Below are positions 34,373-41,847 of a DNA stretch of 64,000 nucleotides, in pieces; position 1 is the first letter of the stretch, and each line of letters begins with the position of its first letter. The notes beneath the pieces were generated by a model, which was not told the origin of the DNA, ran no database searches, and worked only from the letters and a program-made list of their open reading frames with translations. Made by a program: the position numbers and the translations under genes. Location of the stretch: NCBI GenBank assembly GCA_009780955.1, contig WQZB01000004.1:52546-116545 (forward strand), written 5' to 3'. This DNA comes from Polyangiaceae bacterium. GTDB lineage: Bacteria > Myxococcota_A > Polyangia > Polyangiales > Polyangiaceae.

Positions 34373-35674
34373 CTGCAACGCTGCGGAATCATTGCGGTAG
34401 CCAGGCCAAAACGCCAAAACCCTGCCAGAACTGGGAATGGTTAGGAGTTCTTCCGGAAGTGGTCCGAACGGCACACCAAGATCGCCAATGAGGTCTTCGG
34501 CCTGTTTCACGTAGCCCATCGTCGTTTGGATCGTGTCGTGGCCTGCGCGGCGAGAGATCTTGTCCATGCCGAGACCGGTCATCGCCAGCCAGGTGAGACC
34601 CGAGTCGCGGCACGAACGGAAGTTCGCTTGCACGTGCGTGAGCGTGTCATGGTGCAGCTCGTTACGCGTCACTCGCGCAGTGGTGAGATCCATCCGGAAG
34701 ATCTCCGCGAGCGTATTCTCCGGCACCGTCGACATCGCCGGAACGACGAGCTCGTTGGCGCGTTTACCTTCGCGCATACGCACGAGCAGCGGACGGAGTG
34801 CCGATTCGATCGGAACGCGCCGGACACCATTGCGCGTCTTTGGCGGCTTGACTGTCTCTCGCTCATAGTCCCACGCCTTCGTCACGAGGATGAGGCTGGC
34901 ATCTAGATCGACGTCCGACCAAAGCAACACGCGGAGCTCACCGGGACGGAGATACGTGTAGAACGCAATTGCATAAATCTCCCGCCACTCCAGAGCGATG
35001 CCTTCGCAGGCGAGCACGGCCGCCGCCTCCTTCGGGTAGATAAACGGCTTGCGGCGAACCTTGCGTGTGTTGCGATCCCCAGGTGGTTCGACGCCGACAC
35101 ACGGGTTCGACCTGCCATCGAGAATGCGCAGATCACGGTGCTTGCTGGCTGCTGCCGCCTTGAAGGAGCTCGTGATGCAGCTCCAGACGTTCATCGCCGT
35201 TTTGCCGCTCACGCGATCTTCGGCGCGCCCGTGCTTCGTCCAAGCGAGGATCGACACATCGAGCGCGTCGCGGATGTCCTCGATGTCATCGCGCGTAATC
35301 GAGACCATCGCCTTTGACCCGATGCGAGGTGAGACCCATTTGTCCCACCGCGAGTGCTTCGTGACCGTGTCCGTTTGCCCGCTCTCTTTCGCGCGAGCGA
35401 TGTATCGCGCGAACCATTCGTTTGCCGTTTCCTCCATATCCTCCGGCACCATGCCGGAGCCTCGTGCTTTGTCGCTCACGATCTTGGCCACGCGTCGCGC
35501 CTGCGCGCACGAAGCGCACGAACATGACGACGGCGTGCCCATTGGAGTCATCGTGCACTTCGGCACGTCTGGGATTGGGACGGTCGTTCTCTCGCCGTTT
35601 GGCAGAGAGAGCCTGGCCTCCCATCCGCCGACCCGTTCGTTCCAGCGCGGTGAACCTGTTGCGGGCCTACCCAT
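34325..35674 (-). CDS. int: Tyrosine recombinase/integrase of the island
   Basis: A 449-residue phage-type integrase. The N-terminal part has a zinc-ribbon-like Cys cluster (SSCSCASCAQARR) and an arm/core-binding domain (NEWFARYIARAKESGQTDTV). The catalytic domain shows Arg in YTYLRPGELRVLLWSDVD, a Lys hairpin near KTRNGVRRVPIES, the second Arg around NFRSCRDSGLTWLAMTG, and HDTIQTTMGYVKQAE with the nucleophile Tyr. The ATG follows GGAGGTGG. The stop at 34325 lies inside the tRNA, 26 bases beyond the att core, so the last nine codons are host sequence. The excised form would have a different C-terminus. Confidence 0.93.
   Translation of the reverse strand: MGRPATGSPRWNERVGGWEARLSLPNGERTTVPIPDVPKCTMTPMGTPSSCSCASCAQARRVAKIVSDKARGSGMVPEDMEETANEWFARYIARAKESGQTDTVTKHSRWDKWVSPRIGSKAMVSITRDDIEDIRDALDVSILAWTKHGRAEDRVSGKTAMNVWSCITSSFKAAAASKHRDLRILDGRSNPCVGVEPPGDRNTRKVRRKPFIYPKEAAAVLACEGIALEWREIYAIAFYTYLRPGELRVLLWSDVDLDASLILVTKAWDYERETVKPPKTRNGVRRVPIESALRPLLVRMREGKRANELVVPAMSTVPENTLAEIFRMDLTTARVTRNELHHDTLTHVQANFRSCRDSGLTWLAMTGLGMDKISRRAGHDTIQTTMGYVKQAEDLIGDLGVPFGPLPEELLTIPSSGRVLAFWPGYRNDSAALQRRARDSNPWYPHGYT
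34353..34375. repeat. attL: 23-bp core in the tRNA-Ser T-arm and acceptor
   Basis: The 23 bases from the T-loop to just past the discriminator (TTCGAATCCCTTGCTCTCCG plus CTG) are repeated exactly at 48391-48413. Both then continue with one mismatch and AACG. This is the classic tyrosine-integrase core at a tRNA 3' end. Confidence 0.93.
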
Positions 35675-35838
35675 GCGCCACCTCCGTGCTCGCTTGCGGT
35701 GATGGCGCGTGTCTTTTCTTCGTCGTGTTATGGTTCACGAGTCGACTCCAGGGTTATTGGGGTTGGCCATGGCCTCGGACGCTCCAACGTCGCGAGGCCA
35801 CTTTTATGACCATGAGGCTATCCGCACCTCGAAGTTTG

Positions 35839-36036
35839 TCAACAACTTTTTGATGCAGCGAGTGCCAGGTCTCGAAGCCACGCAGCAATCGTCTTGTAAG
35901 ATTTATTTGCAGCGACAACGATTTGCTCGTGCTCTTCGCGAGTGAATCGAACTGTGATTGCGTGCGAAGACAGAACTCCGGCGCGGGGTGGGCGGCCCAT
36001 GCGCTTCTTCGCTGCCGCCTTCTTTTTTGCAGCCAT
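35839..36036 (-). CDS. Small ribbon-helix-helix-like protein
   Basis: A 65-residue protein with a Lys/Ala-rich N-terminus (MAAKKKAAAKKRMGRPP) and a predicted ribbon-helix-helix HAITVRFTREEHEQIVVAAN then KSYKTIAAWLRDLAL, like MobC or Arc-type regulators. It could regulate the integrase or act as a mobilisation accessory protein; no relaxase is seen. GGGAAA lies upstream of the ATG. Bases 35675-35838 between it and the integrase hold no gene. Confidence 0.7.
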   Translation of the reverse strand: MAAKKKAAAKKRMGRPPRAGVLSSHAITVRFTREEHEQIVVAANKSYKTIAAWLRDLALAASKSC

Positions 36037-36192
36037 GCGTATTTCCCATTACCAGATTCGTAAATGTTTCCGTGCATCAGTTCACCTTCGCCATGAGGGT
36101 GGATTCGACGACCGCGGCACCTTCCTGACGAAGCCAGTTCGCCGGTCTCTCACTCGTTCAGCGCGCCACCCCACCGCCGAAGATCTGACAGA

Positions 36193-36438
36193 CTACGTTG
36201 GGTTTGCCGCCGCCCACGCCAAGAAAGCCGTTTGCGGCACGGCCGCAGCGATTGCTTTCGTAAGCGCCACGCCCTCGGCCGACGTATCCGCGCCGGGCTT
36301 GAACGTCGGCGCGGGCTTCGCGTTCCATGTCGCGTCGAAAGTTTTCTTGTAGAAAACCAGGTGTGCGAGCACTTCGGCGGGCGTCGCGGTGTTCGCTGCC
36401 GCCCGGTGCCTCGCATCGTTGAATGGTCGGATAAGCAT
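36193..36438 (-). CDS. Small hypothetical island protein
   Basis: An 81-residue frame (MLIRPFNDARHRAAANTATP) with protein-like composition and GC-rich third positions. It has no recognised family. A purine-rich stretch AGGGGGAACG lies upstream but is nearer a competing ATG at 36445 in another frame, so the start is uncertain. Bases 36037-36192 hold no supported gene. Confidence 0.45.
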   Translation of the reverse strand: MLIRPFNDARHRAAANTATPAEVLAHLVFYKKTFDATWNAKPAPTFKPGADTSAEGVALTKAIAAAVPQTAFLAWAAANPT

Positions 36439-36549
36439 CAATCATTTTCGTTCCCCCTCTTCGAATTTCGCTCGCGCGTCCCCCTCGCGCAACGACCAGA
36501 TAACCCCGGTCAGGCGAATATCTGTTTTCGCGCGTCGCTTCGGCGTCGG

Positions 36550-36736
36550 TTAGTACGCTGTCGGATCCTCGAGCGCCGCCAATGCGTCGTGAATTTCACC
36601 CGCCACTTCGGGGTGTTTTTTCAGTACGGGATATATTGCCTTGAGTACTTCCTTCCAGGGCTTGGACCTGACAATCTATTTCCGACGCACCATATTTTTT
36701 GATTAGGTGAGATAATTTTTGAATCGCAAGACTCAT
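36550..36736 (-). pseudogene. Small island gene apparently broken by a frameshift
   Basis: An ATG at 36736 opens MSLAIQKLSHLIKKYGASEI and runs to about 36640. The protein-like sequence then continues in another frame as KEVLKAIYPVLKKHPEVAGE and IHDALAALEDPTAY, ending at 36550. Joined, they give a helical protein of about 62 residues. The most likely reading is a frameshift near CAAGCCCTGGAAGG. Sequencing error or programmed frameshifting are alternatives. Bases 36737-36895 up to the primase stop hold no supported gene. Confidence 0.4.
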
Positions 36737-36895
36737 TTTTGCTGTTCCTGTCCCGTTTTCCATATATCCGGAGGATCCACGCGTGCGCGCGGCAGACCTC
36801 GCGGCCTGAAACTCCCCCATACTGTTTGTAATGATTTGTGCTACCCGAAATCACGACAGAACTTATGGAATCATTCCACCCCTTCCAGTCCGATA

Positions 36896-39424
36896 TCAGC
36901 AAAACGCATGACCTTGCTCGCTAGTGCGGGGGATGCCGGGGTTGCAGGGGATGTTTCCTTCCGTATACCTAAATTTGTCACTGCCATTTCTCGATTCCGG
37001 AGTTGGGACATCCCCCGCATGCCCAGCATCCCCCGCAGTCCGTACCGACCAGCGCATGACGCCATTGCGGTCCGGGGCACCATCTATCAGGCGTCCACCA
37101 ATGATCTGCCGTCTGATGGACCGCAGTTGAGCACCGAGCTTGCCGTGATTGGGTGGCATTCCAGGCTTGGTTGGCACGAGCGTCTCGATGGCTTCACGCA
37201 TGTCATCGAAACCATCAGGGTCGGCATGCCCTCGTAGGCGTTCGGGCGTGTACAGGCGCTCGATTACTTCTTTTGCAGTGATGCCCTTTGGCGTTCCACT
37301 CGAGAGCCTAGCCCACCCGTCCACGAGACCGCGAATGGCAATCTTCTTCGTGTCCGCACTACTCGAAAGCCCCTCGCGCGTCGATTGCGGATTGGGCATG
37401 TCGACGAAGGCCACGGCAGACGCGACAACGGCCGACCACGACTCGAACGAGCCCCATGGCTTCACTCCCTCGGTCGGGCGTCCGGCAACGGCGTGAGCGC
37501 GCAAGATCGTCAGTGCGGCACGAACGAGCCGAGGCCGCTCGGTTGATACCCACGAAAGCAGCGGGTTGTGTTTCCAGCCGGTCCGAGCCTCCGGATCTTC
37601 GACGCGAGATTCAAGGCGAATGTGCAATGTGCGTCGCCCGAGATCGCCGCCGATGACGAGGTTGTTTCCGGTGGCGGCCCAAAGCGTGAGGTTGTCGAGT
37701 GCGACGCTGGCGTTCTTGCCGAGCATTCGATCTCGCCACGACGTTGCGGTTAGGACTGCGTCGAACGATGGCATGGAGATGGTGTCCGCAACGTTGTCGA
37801 TGACGACCAAGCGCTCGCCCTCGAGGAGCAGCGCCGTGATGCGCTTACGGAATTCTTCATCGCTCTCTGGAAGTGGCGCCTTGGTTGCGTCGCGCCCTGT
37901 TGCGATACGGCAGGTAACGTCTACGAGCCGACCCTTACCTGTTCCTGGTGCCGTGGCGTCGACTGCGATGAACGGGATGCAACCATCAATTGCTGGACGA
38001 GCAAAGAGCGTGAGCACGAATGCCAACCACGCAGCACGATGCGCATCCGTCGCAAACGGGAAGTCACACACGACATCGAGTAGCTCATCGCGCGCGGCGA
38101 TCGCGTCAGCCTTTGAAGGACGATCCGGGACGATTGGAAAGTTCTCACTCGGTTCGAAGAGGTAGCCAGTCTCTGGATCGTAGCCGCGCGTTTGGATGAT
38201 GCTTCCGTCCGGCCGAAGTGCGGGGGCTTCGAGCACTCCGCGTAGTGGACGCATCCCGTCCCATGCGCAGCGAGCTGCGAGAGCGGCGATCGTTGCCGGG
38301 TTCGGTGTAGACGGCACCCATTTCGATTCGCGTTTGTCGAACTTCACGAAAGTAGTTTCACGTGTGAGCAACTCAAGCAGCGTTGCCGGCGCTACCGGTC
38401 GGATCGTCGGTGCACCCGGTGGACGCCTAACGCCCAGCGGTGGTGCGCCGTCCCGCACAACCCTCACGAGTTCGCCAGATCGAACGAAGAGTTCGAAGCA
38501 CCGAAGAAGCACGGTCGAGCACTCGTCGACGACGCGATGTATGTCGGCCCCGAGCTTGATTTCGTTGTTCTTCTTCTCATAACGATGAGAGCGATTCGTT
38601 CGCTTGTGCGCTGGACGACTCGAGTCGTTAGCAGCCTTCGCGCGCTCGATTTCCGGCTCGGTCTCACCGGAAATGTTTTCAGTCAGTTGGTCGAGCGTCC
38701 CTCCCGATTCGAGCAGTTCGGTGACGTCCTTGTGAAGGGCTGGGGCTTCGACAACACGAACCGATGCAGCAACGCCTTCAAGCGATTGGCGAACATCTTC
38801 AGCATGCTTTCGTCCCGGTTTGTCAGCATCGGCAATGATGATGACTTCGCGACCAGCAAGAACTTCGCGTGCCTGCTCGGCCACGTAATGCCATTTTCCA
38901 GCGCCTTCCGGATTGCATGTGGCCGTGTGCCCAAGTCGAGTGAGCGTGTCGACGTCCTTTTCGCCTTCGGCGATGTAGACGGGACGATCGCTGTCGTCGT
39001 TGAGAAGCTCCGGAAGTTTGTAGAGCACACGCGATATGCCTTCGAGCTTGTAGATCCAGCCTCCAACTCCGTTCGGCCGACGCTGAATGAAACGTTTCCC
39101 AAACTTGCGTACGACCTGAAAGACGACGGTTCCGAGCTCGTTGCGATAGTCATAGACGGCCTCGAAGTCGTCGTCGGTGCGGGCCTCGTCGGCGTTATGC
39201 GTCTGACCGCACTTGCATGGCCCGTGCATTTTATGGGCGAAGCATCTGTCATTGCCCTGCTCGATTCCTCCAGCAAGTTCTTCGCGTGAGCAATGCACAT
39301 ATTCGCCGTCGTCGCTGATGAAGCCGTGACAGCGCTTCCCTTGCCCGCGCCGATCTCCATCGCTACCGCCGCAAATCGGGCACGGATTCTTCTTCGTGTG
39401 CCGTTGTTCCCGAGCGACGCTCAT
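36896..39424 (-). CDS. Primase-helicase of the island (zinc finger, TOPRIM, P-loop)
   Basis: An 842-residue protein. The N-terminal zinc finger has NPCPICGGSDGDRR...RCHGF...YVHCSRE, as in phage-type primases. A TOPRIM domain follows (residues about 150-240: PVYIAEGEKDVDTLTRLGHT and VIIIADADKPGRKHAEDVRQ). The C-terminal half is an AAA/SF3-like ATPase with FIAVDATAPGTGKGRLVD (Walker A), ERLVVIDNVADTIS (Walker B) and WAATGNNLVIGGDLGRRT (sensor 1 and Arg finger). It is likely the replication initiator or primase-helicase of the excised element. ATG at 39424 has GGAGGG upstream and overlaps the preceding gene's stop (ATGA). Confidence 0.88.
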   Translation of the reverse strand: MSVAREQRHTKKNPCPICGGSDGDRRGQGKRCHGFISDDGEYVHCSREELAGGIEQGNDRCFAHKMHGPCKCGQTHNADEARTDDDFEAVYDYRNELGTVVFQVVRKFGKRFIQRRPNGVGGWIYKLEGISRVLYKLPELLNDDSDRPVYIAEGEKDVDTLTRLGHTATCNPEGAGKWHYVAEQAREVLAGREVIIIADADKPGRKHAEDVRQSLEGVAASVRVVEAPALHKDVTELLESGGTLDQLTENISGETEPEIERAKAANDSSRPAHKRTNRSHRYEKKNNEIKLGADIHRVVDECSTVLLRCFELFVRSGELVRVVRDGAPPLGVRRPPGAPTIRPVAPATLLELLTRETTFVKFDKRESKWVPSTPNPATIAALAARCAWDGMRPLRGVLEAPALRPDGSIIQTRGYDPETGYLFEPSENFPIVPDRPSKADAIAARDELLDVVCDFPFATDAHRAAWLAFVLTLFARPAIDGCIPFIAVDATAPGTGKGRLVDVTCRIATGRDATKAPLPESDEEFRKRITALLLEGERLVVIDNVADTISMPSFDAVLTATSWRDRMLGKNASVALDNLTLWAATGNNLVIGGDLGRRTLHIRLESRVEDPEARTGWKHNPLLSWVSTERPRLVRAALTILRAHAVAGRPTEGVKPWGSFESWSAVVASAVAFVDMPNPQSTREGLSSSADTKKIAIRGLVDGWARLSSGTPKGITAKEVIERLYTPERLRGHADPDGFDDMREAIETLVPTKPGMPPNHGKLGAQLRSIRRQIIGGRLIDGAPDRNGVMRWSVRTAGDAGHAGDVPTPESRNGSDKFRYTEGNIPCNPGIPRTSEQGHAFC

Positions 39425-39759
39425 GCTGCCGCCCTCCGTTTTCCGGAATGGCATTGAAGGCAGACGGCCCCTCTACCCTTTGCCCAGGCGATCTGCGCCC
39501 CGGCAGAAAACGGGGCACGACAGTCGCGGCAGGATCCATCGAACCTCGACAGAATGATTTGTCGTTGTGGCTCTTTTGGCTCGACACAAACGCGTCGAGG
39601 GGTAAGCGTCGAGGCGTTCAGCAGACCGCTTTTTACGATCAGGTGACACGCAGCAATTGCCGATGTTCGACGCTCCTCTTCCGTTGTGCCACGGGTATCC
39701 AGCGCACGTGCGATGAGCGCGTTTATTTTCGGTAGAAACCTCTCAGTCTCGGAGATCAT
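39421..39759 (-). CDS. Small protein with C-terminal zinc ribbon (DUF2786-like start)
   Basis: A 112-residue protein. Helical N-terminus (INALIARALDTRGTTEEERR then TSAIAACHLIVKSGLL) followed by a zinc ribbon (DGSCRDCRAPFSAGAQIAWA with VCLQCHSGKRR). The layout suggests a replication or DNA-binding accessory factor. Its ends overlap both neighbours by ATGA, so it is translationally coupled with the primase-helicase. No precise family assigned. Confidence 0.72.
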   Translation of the reverse strand: MISETERFLPKINALIARALDTRGTTEEERRTSAIAACHLIVKSGLLNASTLTPRRVCVEPKEPQRQIILSRFDGSCRDCRAPFSAGAQIAWAKGRGAVCLQCHSGKRRAAA

Positions 39760-40121
39760 GCAGACCTCCGTGTTGATCGCAGACCAGCGGCAGCGAGCGC
39801 CCGCTCGGCAAGGATCTCATCGGTCTCGGTCGGCGGGAGCTGCACGATCGGCGCGCGCCGATGCATGTAATGCGCACGATATGCCTCGACGTTGACGCGC
39901 CAGACAGTCGCCGGACCAGAACCCTCACGCATATGTTCAGGCACGGCGCGGATCCGATCGCGAGCTGCCCGACGCGAACGACACTTTGGTGGCCACGTTT
40001 CGGGTCGCTCCGTCGAGTAGAGCGTCGGCGCATTGCGCTGCTCGAACGCACGCGCGATGCGCTCGTCGATGAGCGCTACGAGATTGGTCTCGAGCGAGCT
40101 GAGACGCGCCTCGGTCGCCAT
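39756..40121 (-). CDS. Small hypothetical protein, possible excisionase or DNA-binding factor
   Basis: A 121-residue protein with an N-terminal helix (MATEARLSSLETNLVALIDE) and a basic middle (PPKCRSRRAARDRIRAVPEH followed by VWRVNVEAYRAHYMHRR) that resembles the end of a winged-helix excisionase-type domain. The family is uncertain. ATGA overlap links it to the zinc-ribbon gene, and it sits 3 bases after the next small gene. Confidence 0.6.
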   Translation of the reverse strand: MATEARLSSLETNLVALIDERIARAFEQRNAPTLYSTERPETWPPKCRSRRAARDRIRAVPEHMREGSGPATVWRVNVEAYRAHYMHRRAPIVQLPPTETDEILAERALAAAGLRSTRRSA

Positions 40122-40124
40122 GGA

Positions 40125-40319
40125 TTACAGCCCCTTCTCGCGGAGCCGCGTGCGTAACGCGATGAGCGAGACCTCGCGTGCAGTACCAAGCATGCACGAC
40201 GCAAGCGCTGTACGTGACATACCTATCTGGCGCGCGGCCCCATGCAGTCCATGCTGTTCGATGAGGGTGGTAAGGCGGTAGCGTTCGGCTTCGGAGAGAG
40301 CGCTTGGTTCGTAGTGCAT
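40125..40319 (-). CDS. Small helix-turn-helix protein
   Basis: A 64-residue protein: MHYEPSALSEAERYRLTTLI then EQHGLHGAARQIGMSRTALA. The AARQIGMSRTAL segment fits a helix-turn-helix with GxS turn. It is probably a regulator of the replication operon it heads. An ATG two codons upstream is also possible. It precedes a 54-base gap to the next gene. Confidence 0.65.
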   Translation of the reverse strand: MHYEPSALSEAERYRLTTLIEQHGLHGAARQIGMSRTALASCMLGTAREVSLIALRTRLREKGL

Positions 40320-40379
40320 GCACACAATTTGCGCTCGCGGTTCATGAGCGAAACCGTGAAGAAGTCCACCCCGACTTCT

Positions 40380-41411
40380 TTACGGTTTTTTATCGGCCTT
40401 TTTGATTCTTTTTAGGTAGTGGCGCATAGCGCGCTTTTCTTCTCCGATGAGTTCGGAGTTCGACATACCTTCCCAGCCGTCTGGGAAATCTTCACACCCG
40501 TAGCAGATCGAGAGCAGAGCAAGATCGCGCTCCGTTGGTATCCATGTTGGCATCTGCATCTCTCTCGTAATGGGATTCGGCCAGCCCTCTGCATACTCCC
40601 TCGCCACGCGTGCACGTGCGCGGTCGGGCCGGCGGCCAAGAGCGGTGAGCATGCTCTTCCAATCGGTCACTACCCCTGCAAGGCCACCCTGTCGGCGCTC
40701 GTGGTCTCCCATGGGGATAACCCCCTTCCCCTCGATATCCTCCCGCGCAAAATGCGCGTGCATTGCAATAGTCTGAGACGCGTTCTCAAATGTTCCCTTC
40801 ACGGTGCTCGCTCGCGAAGAATTGATAGGGTTCCCGTCCTGGTCTGCAAATACGAGCCTCTCCCCTTTCGACTGCGAAGGGTTGGTGGGTTCGAGTTCAT
40901 CGAGTTTTTCCAACTCCCTTCGAAACGCGTCTAACTGCTTCACAAGTTCAACGCCGAGCCTGAAGATCCTCTCCTTGCATTTATCAACCTCGGTAGATGA
41001 CAGATCCTCCTCTGGCTTGGGAAGCATGACGAGCACTTGCGCCGGCCATGGCTTCCACCCCGCGGTCTTGTTCAGCATTCGACGCTCAACATTCCGCATA
41101 TCTTCCACGTATGCTCCGAGGTCTTCGTCTGTCACTACGCAAGATTGATACGTATTTTCAATTCGATCCCACCATTCCTCGTATACCGTCTTAGCCTCTT
41201 CGAGGTCTCCAGCCGCTACAAGGTCCCGAATGCGCTGCTTGTACGCGCTCGTCTTTGGGTCTTCGGCTGTTGTGTCTCGACGAGCTACGCGAATGCGCGG
41301 CCCCAACCACGATTCATGGTACGCCGTTTGACGCAGCTTACGCAGCCGCTCGCGTCTTGCACGCTGATCTTCCTCGTCCGATCTACACTTCTGCGCTACG
41401 ATTTTCGTCAC
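40380..41411 (-). CDS. Hypothetical island protein (343 residues)
   Basis: No family recognised. The protein is charged, with KCRSDEEDQRARRERLRKLR at the start, long helices (ERIFRLGVELVKQLDAFRRE and LEKLDELEP), and a C-terminal RDLALLSICYGCEDFPDGWE then a Lys/Arg tail. The frame is open upstream to a GTG at 41522, which would overlap the next gene by 47 bases; the GTG at 41411 with AGGAGG ten bases upstream is preferred. It may encode replication or regulatory functions of the element. Confidence 0.65.
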   Translation of the reverse strand: MTKIVAQKCRSDEEDQRARRERLRKLRQTAYHESWLGPRIRVARRDTTAEDPKTSAYKQRIRDLVAAGDLEEAKTVYEEWWDRIENTYQSCVVTDEDLGAYVEDMRNVERRMLNKTAGWKPWPAQVLVMLPKPEEDLSSTEVDKCKERIFRLGVELVKQLDAFRRELEKLDELEPTNPSQSKGERLVFADQDGNPINSSRASTVKGTFENASQTIAMHAHFAREDIEGKGVIPMGDHERRQGGLAGVVTDWKSMLTALGRRPDRARARVAREYAEGWPNPITREMQMPTWIPTERDLALLSICYGCEDFPDGWEGMSNSELIGEEKRAMRHYLKRIKKADKKP

Positions 41412-41475
41412 GGGAGATGCGCCTCCTGTCGCGGCTGGGTCCCACGCCAGGGATGCCGGCCGCTCGCTTTTGAGA

Positions 41476-41757
41476 CTACCGCTTCCGCTGTCGCCCTTCG
41501 AGAGCCACGACGTTCCGGGCACGCTCGAGCCGACGCGCTTCGAGCTCGCGAGCGAGCTGGCTTACGACGTCGAATCGACCGGCCTTCGCGGCGAGCATGA
41601 GCGCCTCTTCGAGAGGGGCGGCGGCAGCGTGTGTATCTCGCAATTCGCTTAGCCCAACGTCGGCGGGAATTCGCACAGATGGGCGCTCTCGAGTCGATTC
41701 AGTTCGTTCAAATGCATCAGAATTCGACGTGAAATCAACTGCTTGTGCGACTTGCAA
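41476..41757 (-). CDS. Small protein with the RFDVVSQLARELEARRL module
   Basis: A 93-residue protein with a variable N-terminus and C-terminal EEALMLAAKAGRFDVVSQLA then RELEARRLERARNVVALEGR. The same C-terminal module (QRWDVVAQLAKELEARRLAS) occurs in the stranded integrase tail at 48078-48392, so the island carries two versions. The start at 41757 is divergent from the nuclease gene across a 90-base gap, which probably holds both promoters. Function unknown; protein-protein contact suspected. Confidence 0.65.
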   Translation of the reverse strand: MQVAQAVDFTSNSDAFERTESTRERPSVRIPADVGLSELRDTHAAAAPLEEALMLAAKAGRFDVVSQLARELEARRLERARNVVALEGRQRKR

Positions 41758-41847
41758 ACCAGTTCAAAGCTCTCTAGGACAGGTTTCGCAGACTCACACT
41801 GGCATGCGACGGCGCCGCGGGCCTTCTTCACGGTAAACTCGTTGTTT

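Noticed and set aside
36621..36902. A 93-residue minus-strand gene beginning at 36902
   Set aside because: Overlaps the 3' end of the primase gene, has odd composition and ends inside the frameshifted small gene without family features.
41476..41522. Start of the 343-residue island gene at GTG 41522
   Set aside because: It would overlap the neighbouring gene by 47 bases, while GTG 41411 has an AGGAGG ahead of it.
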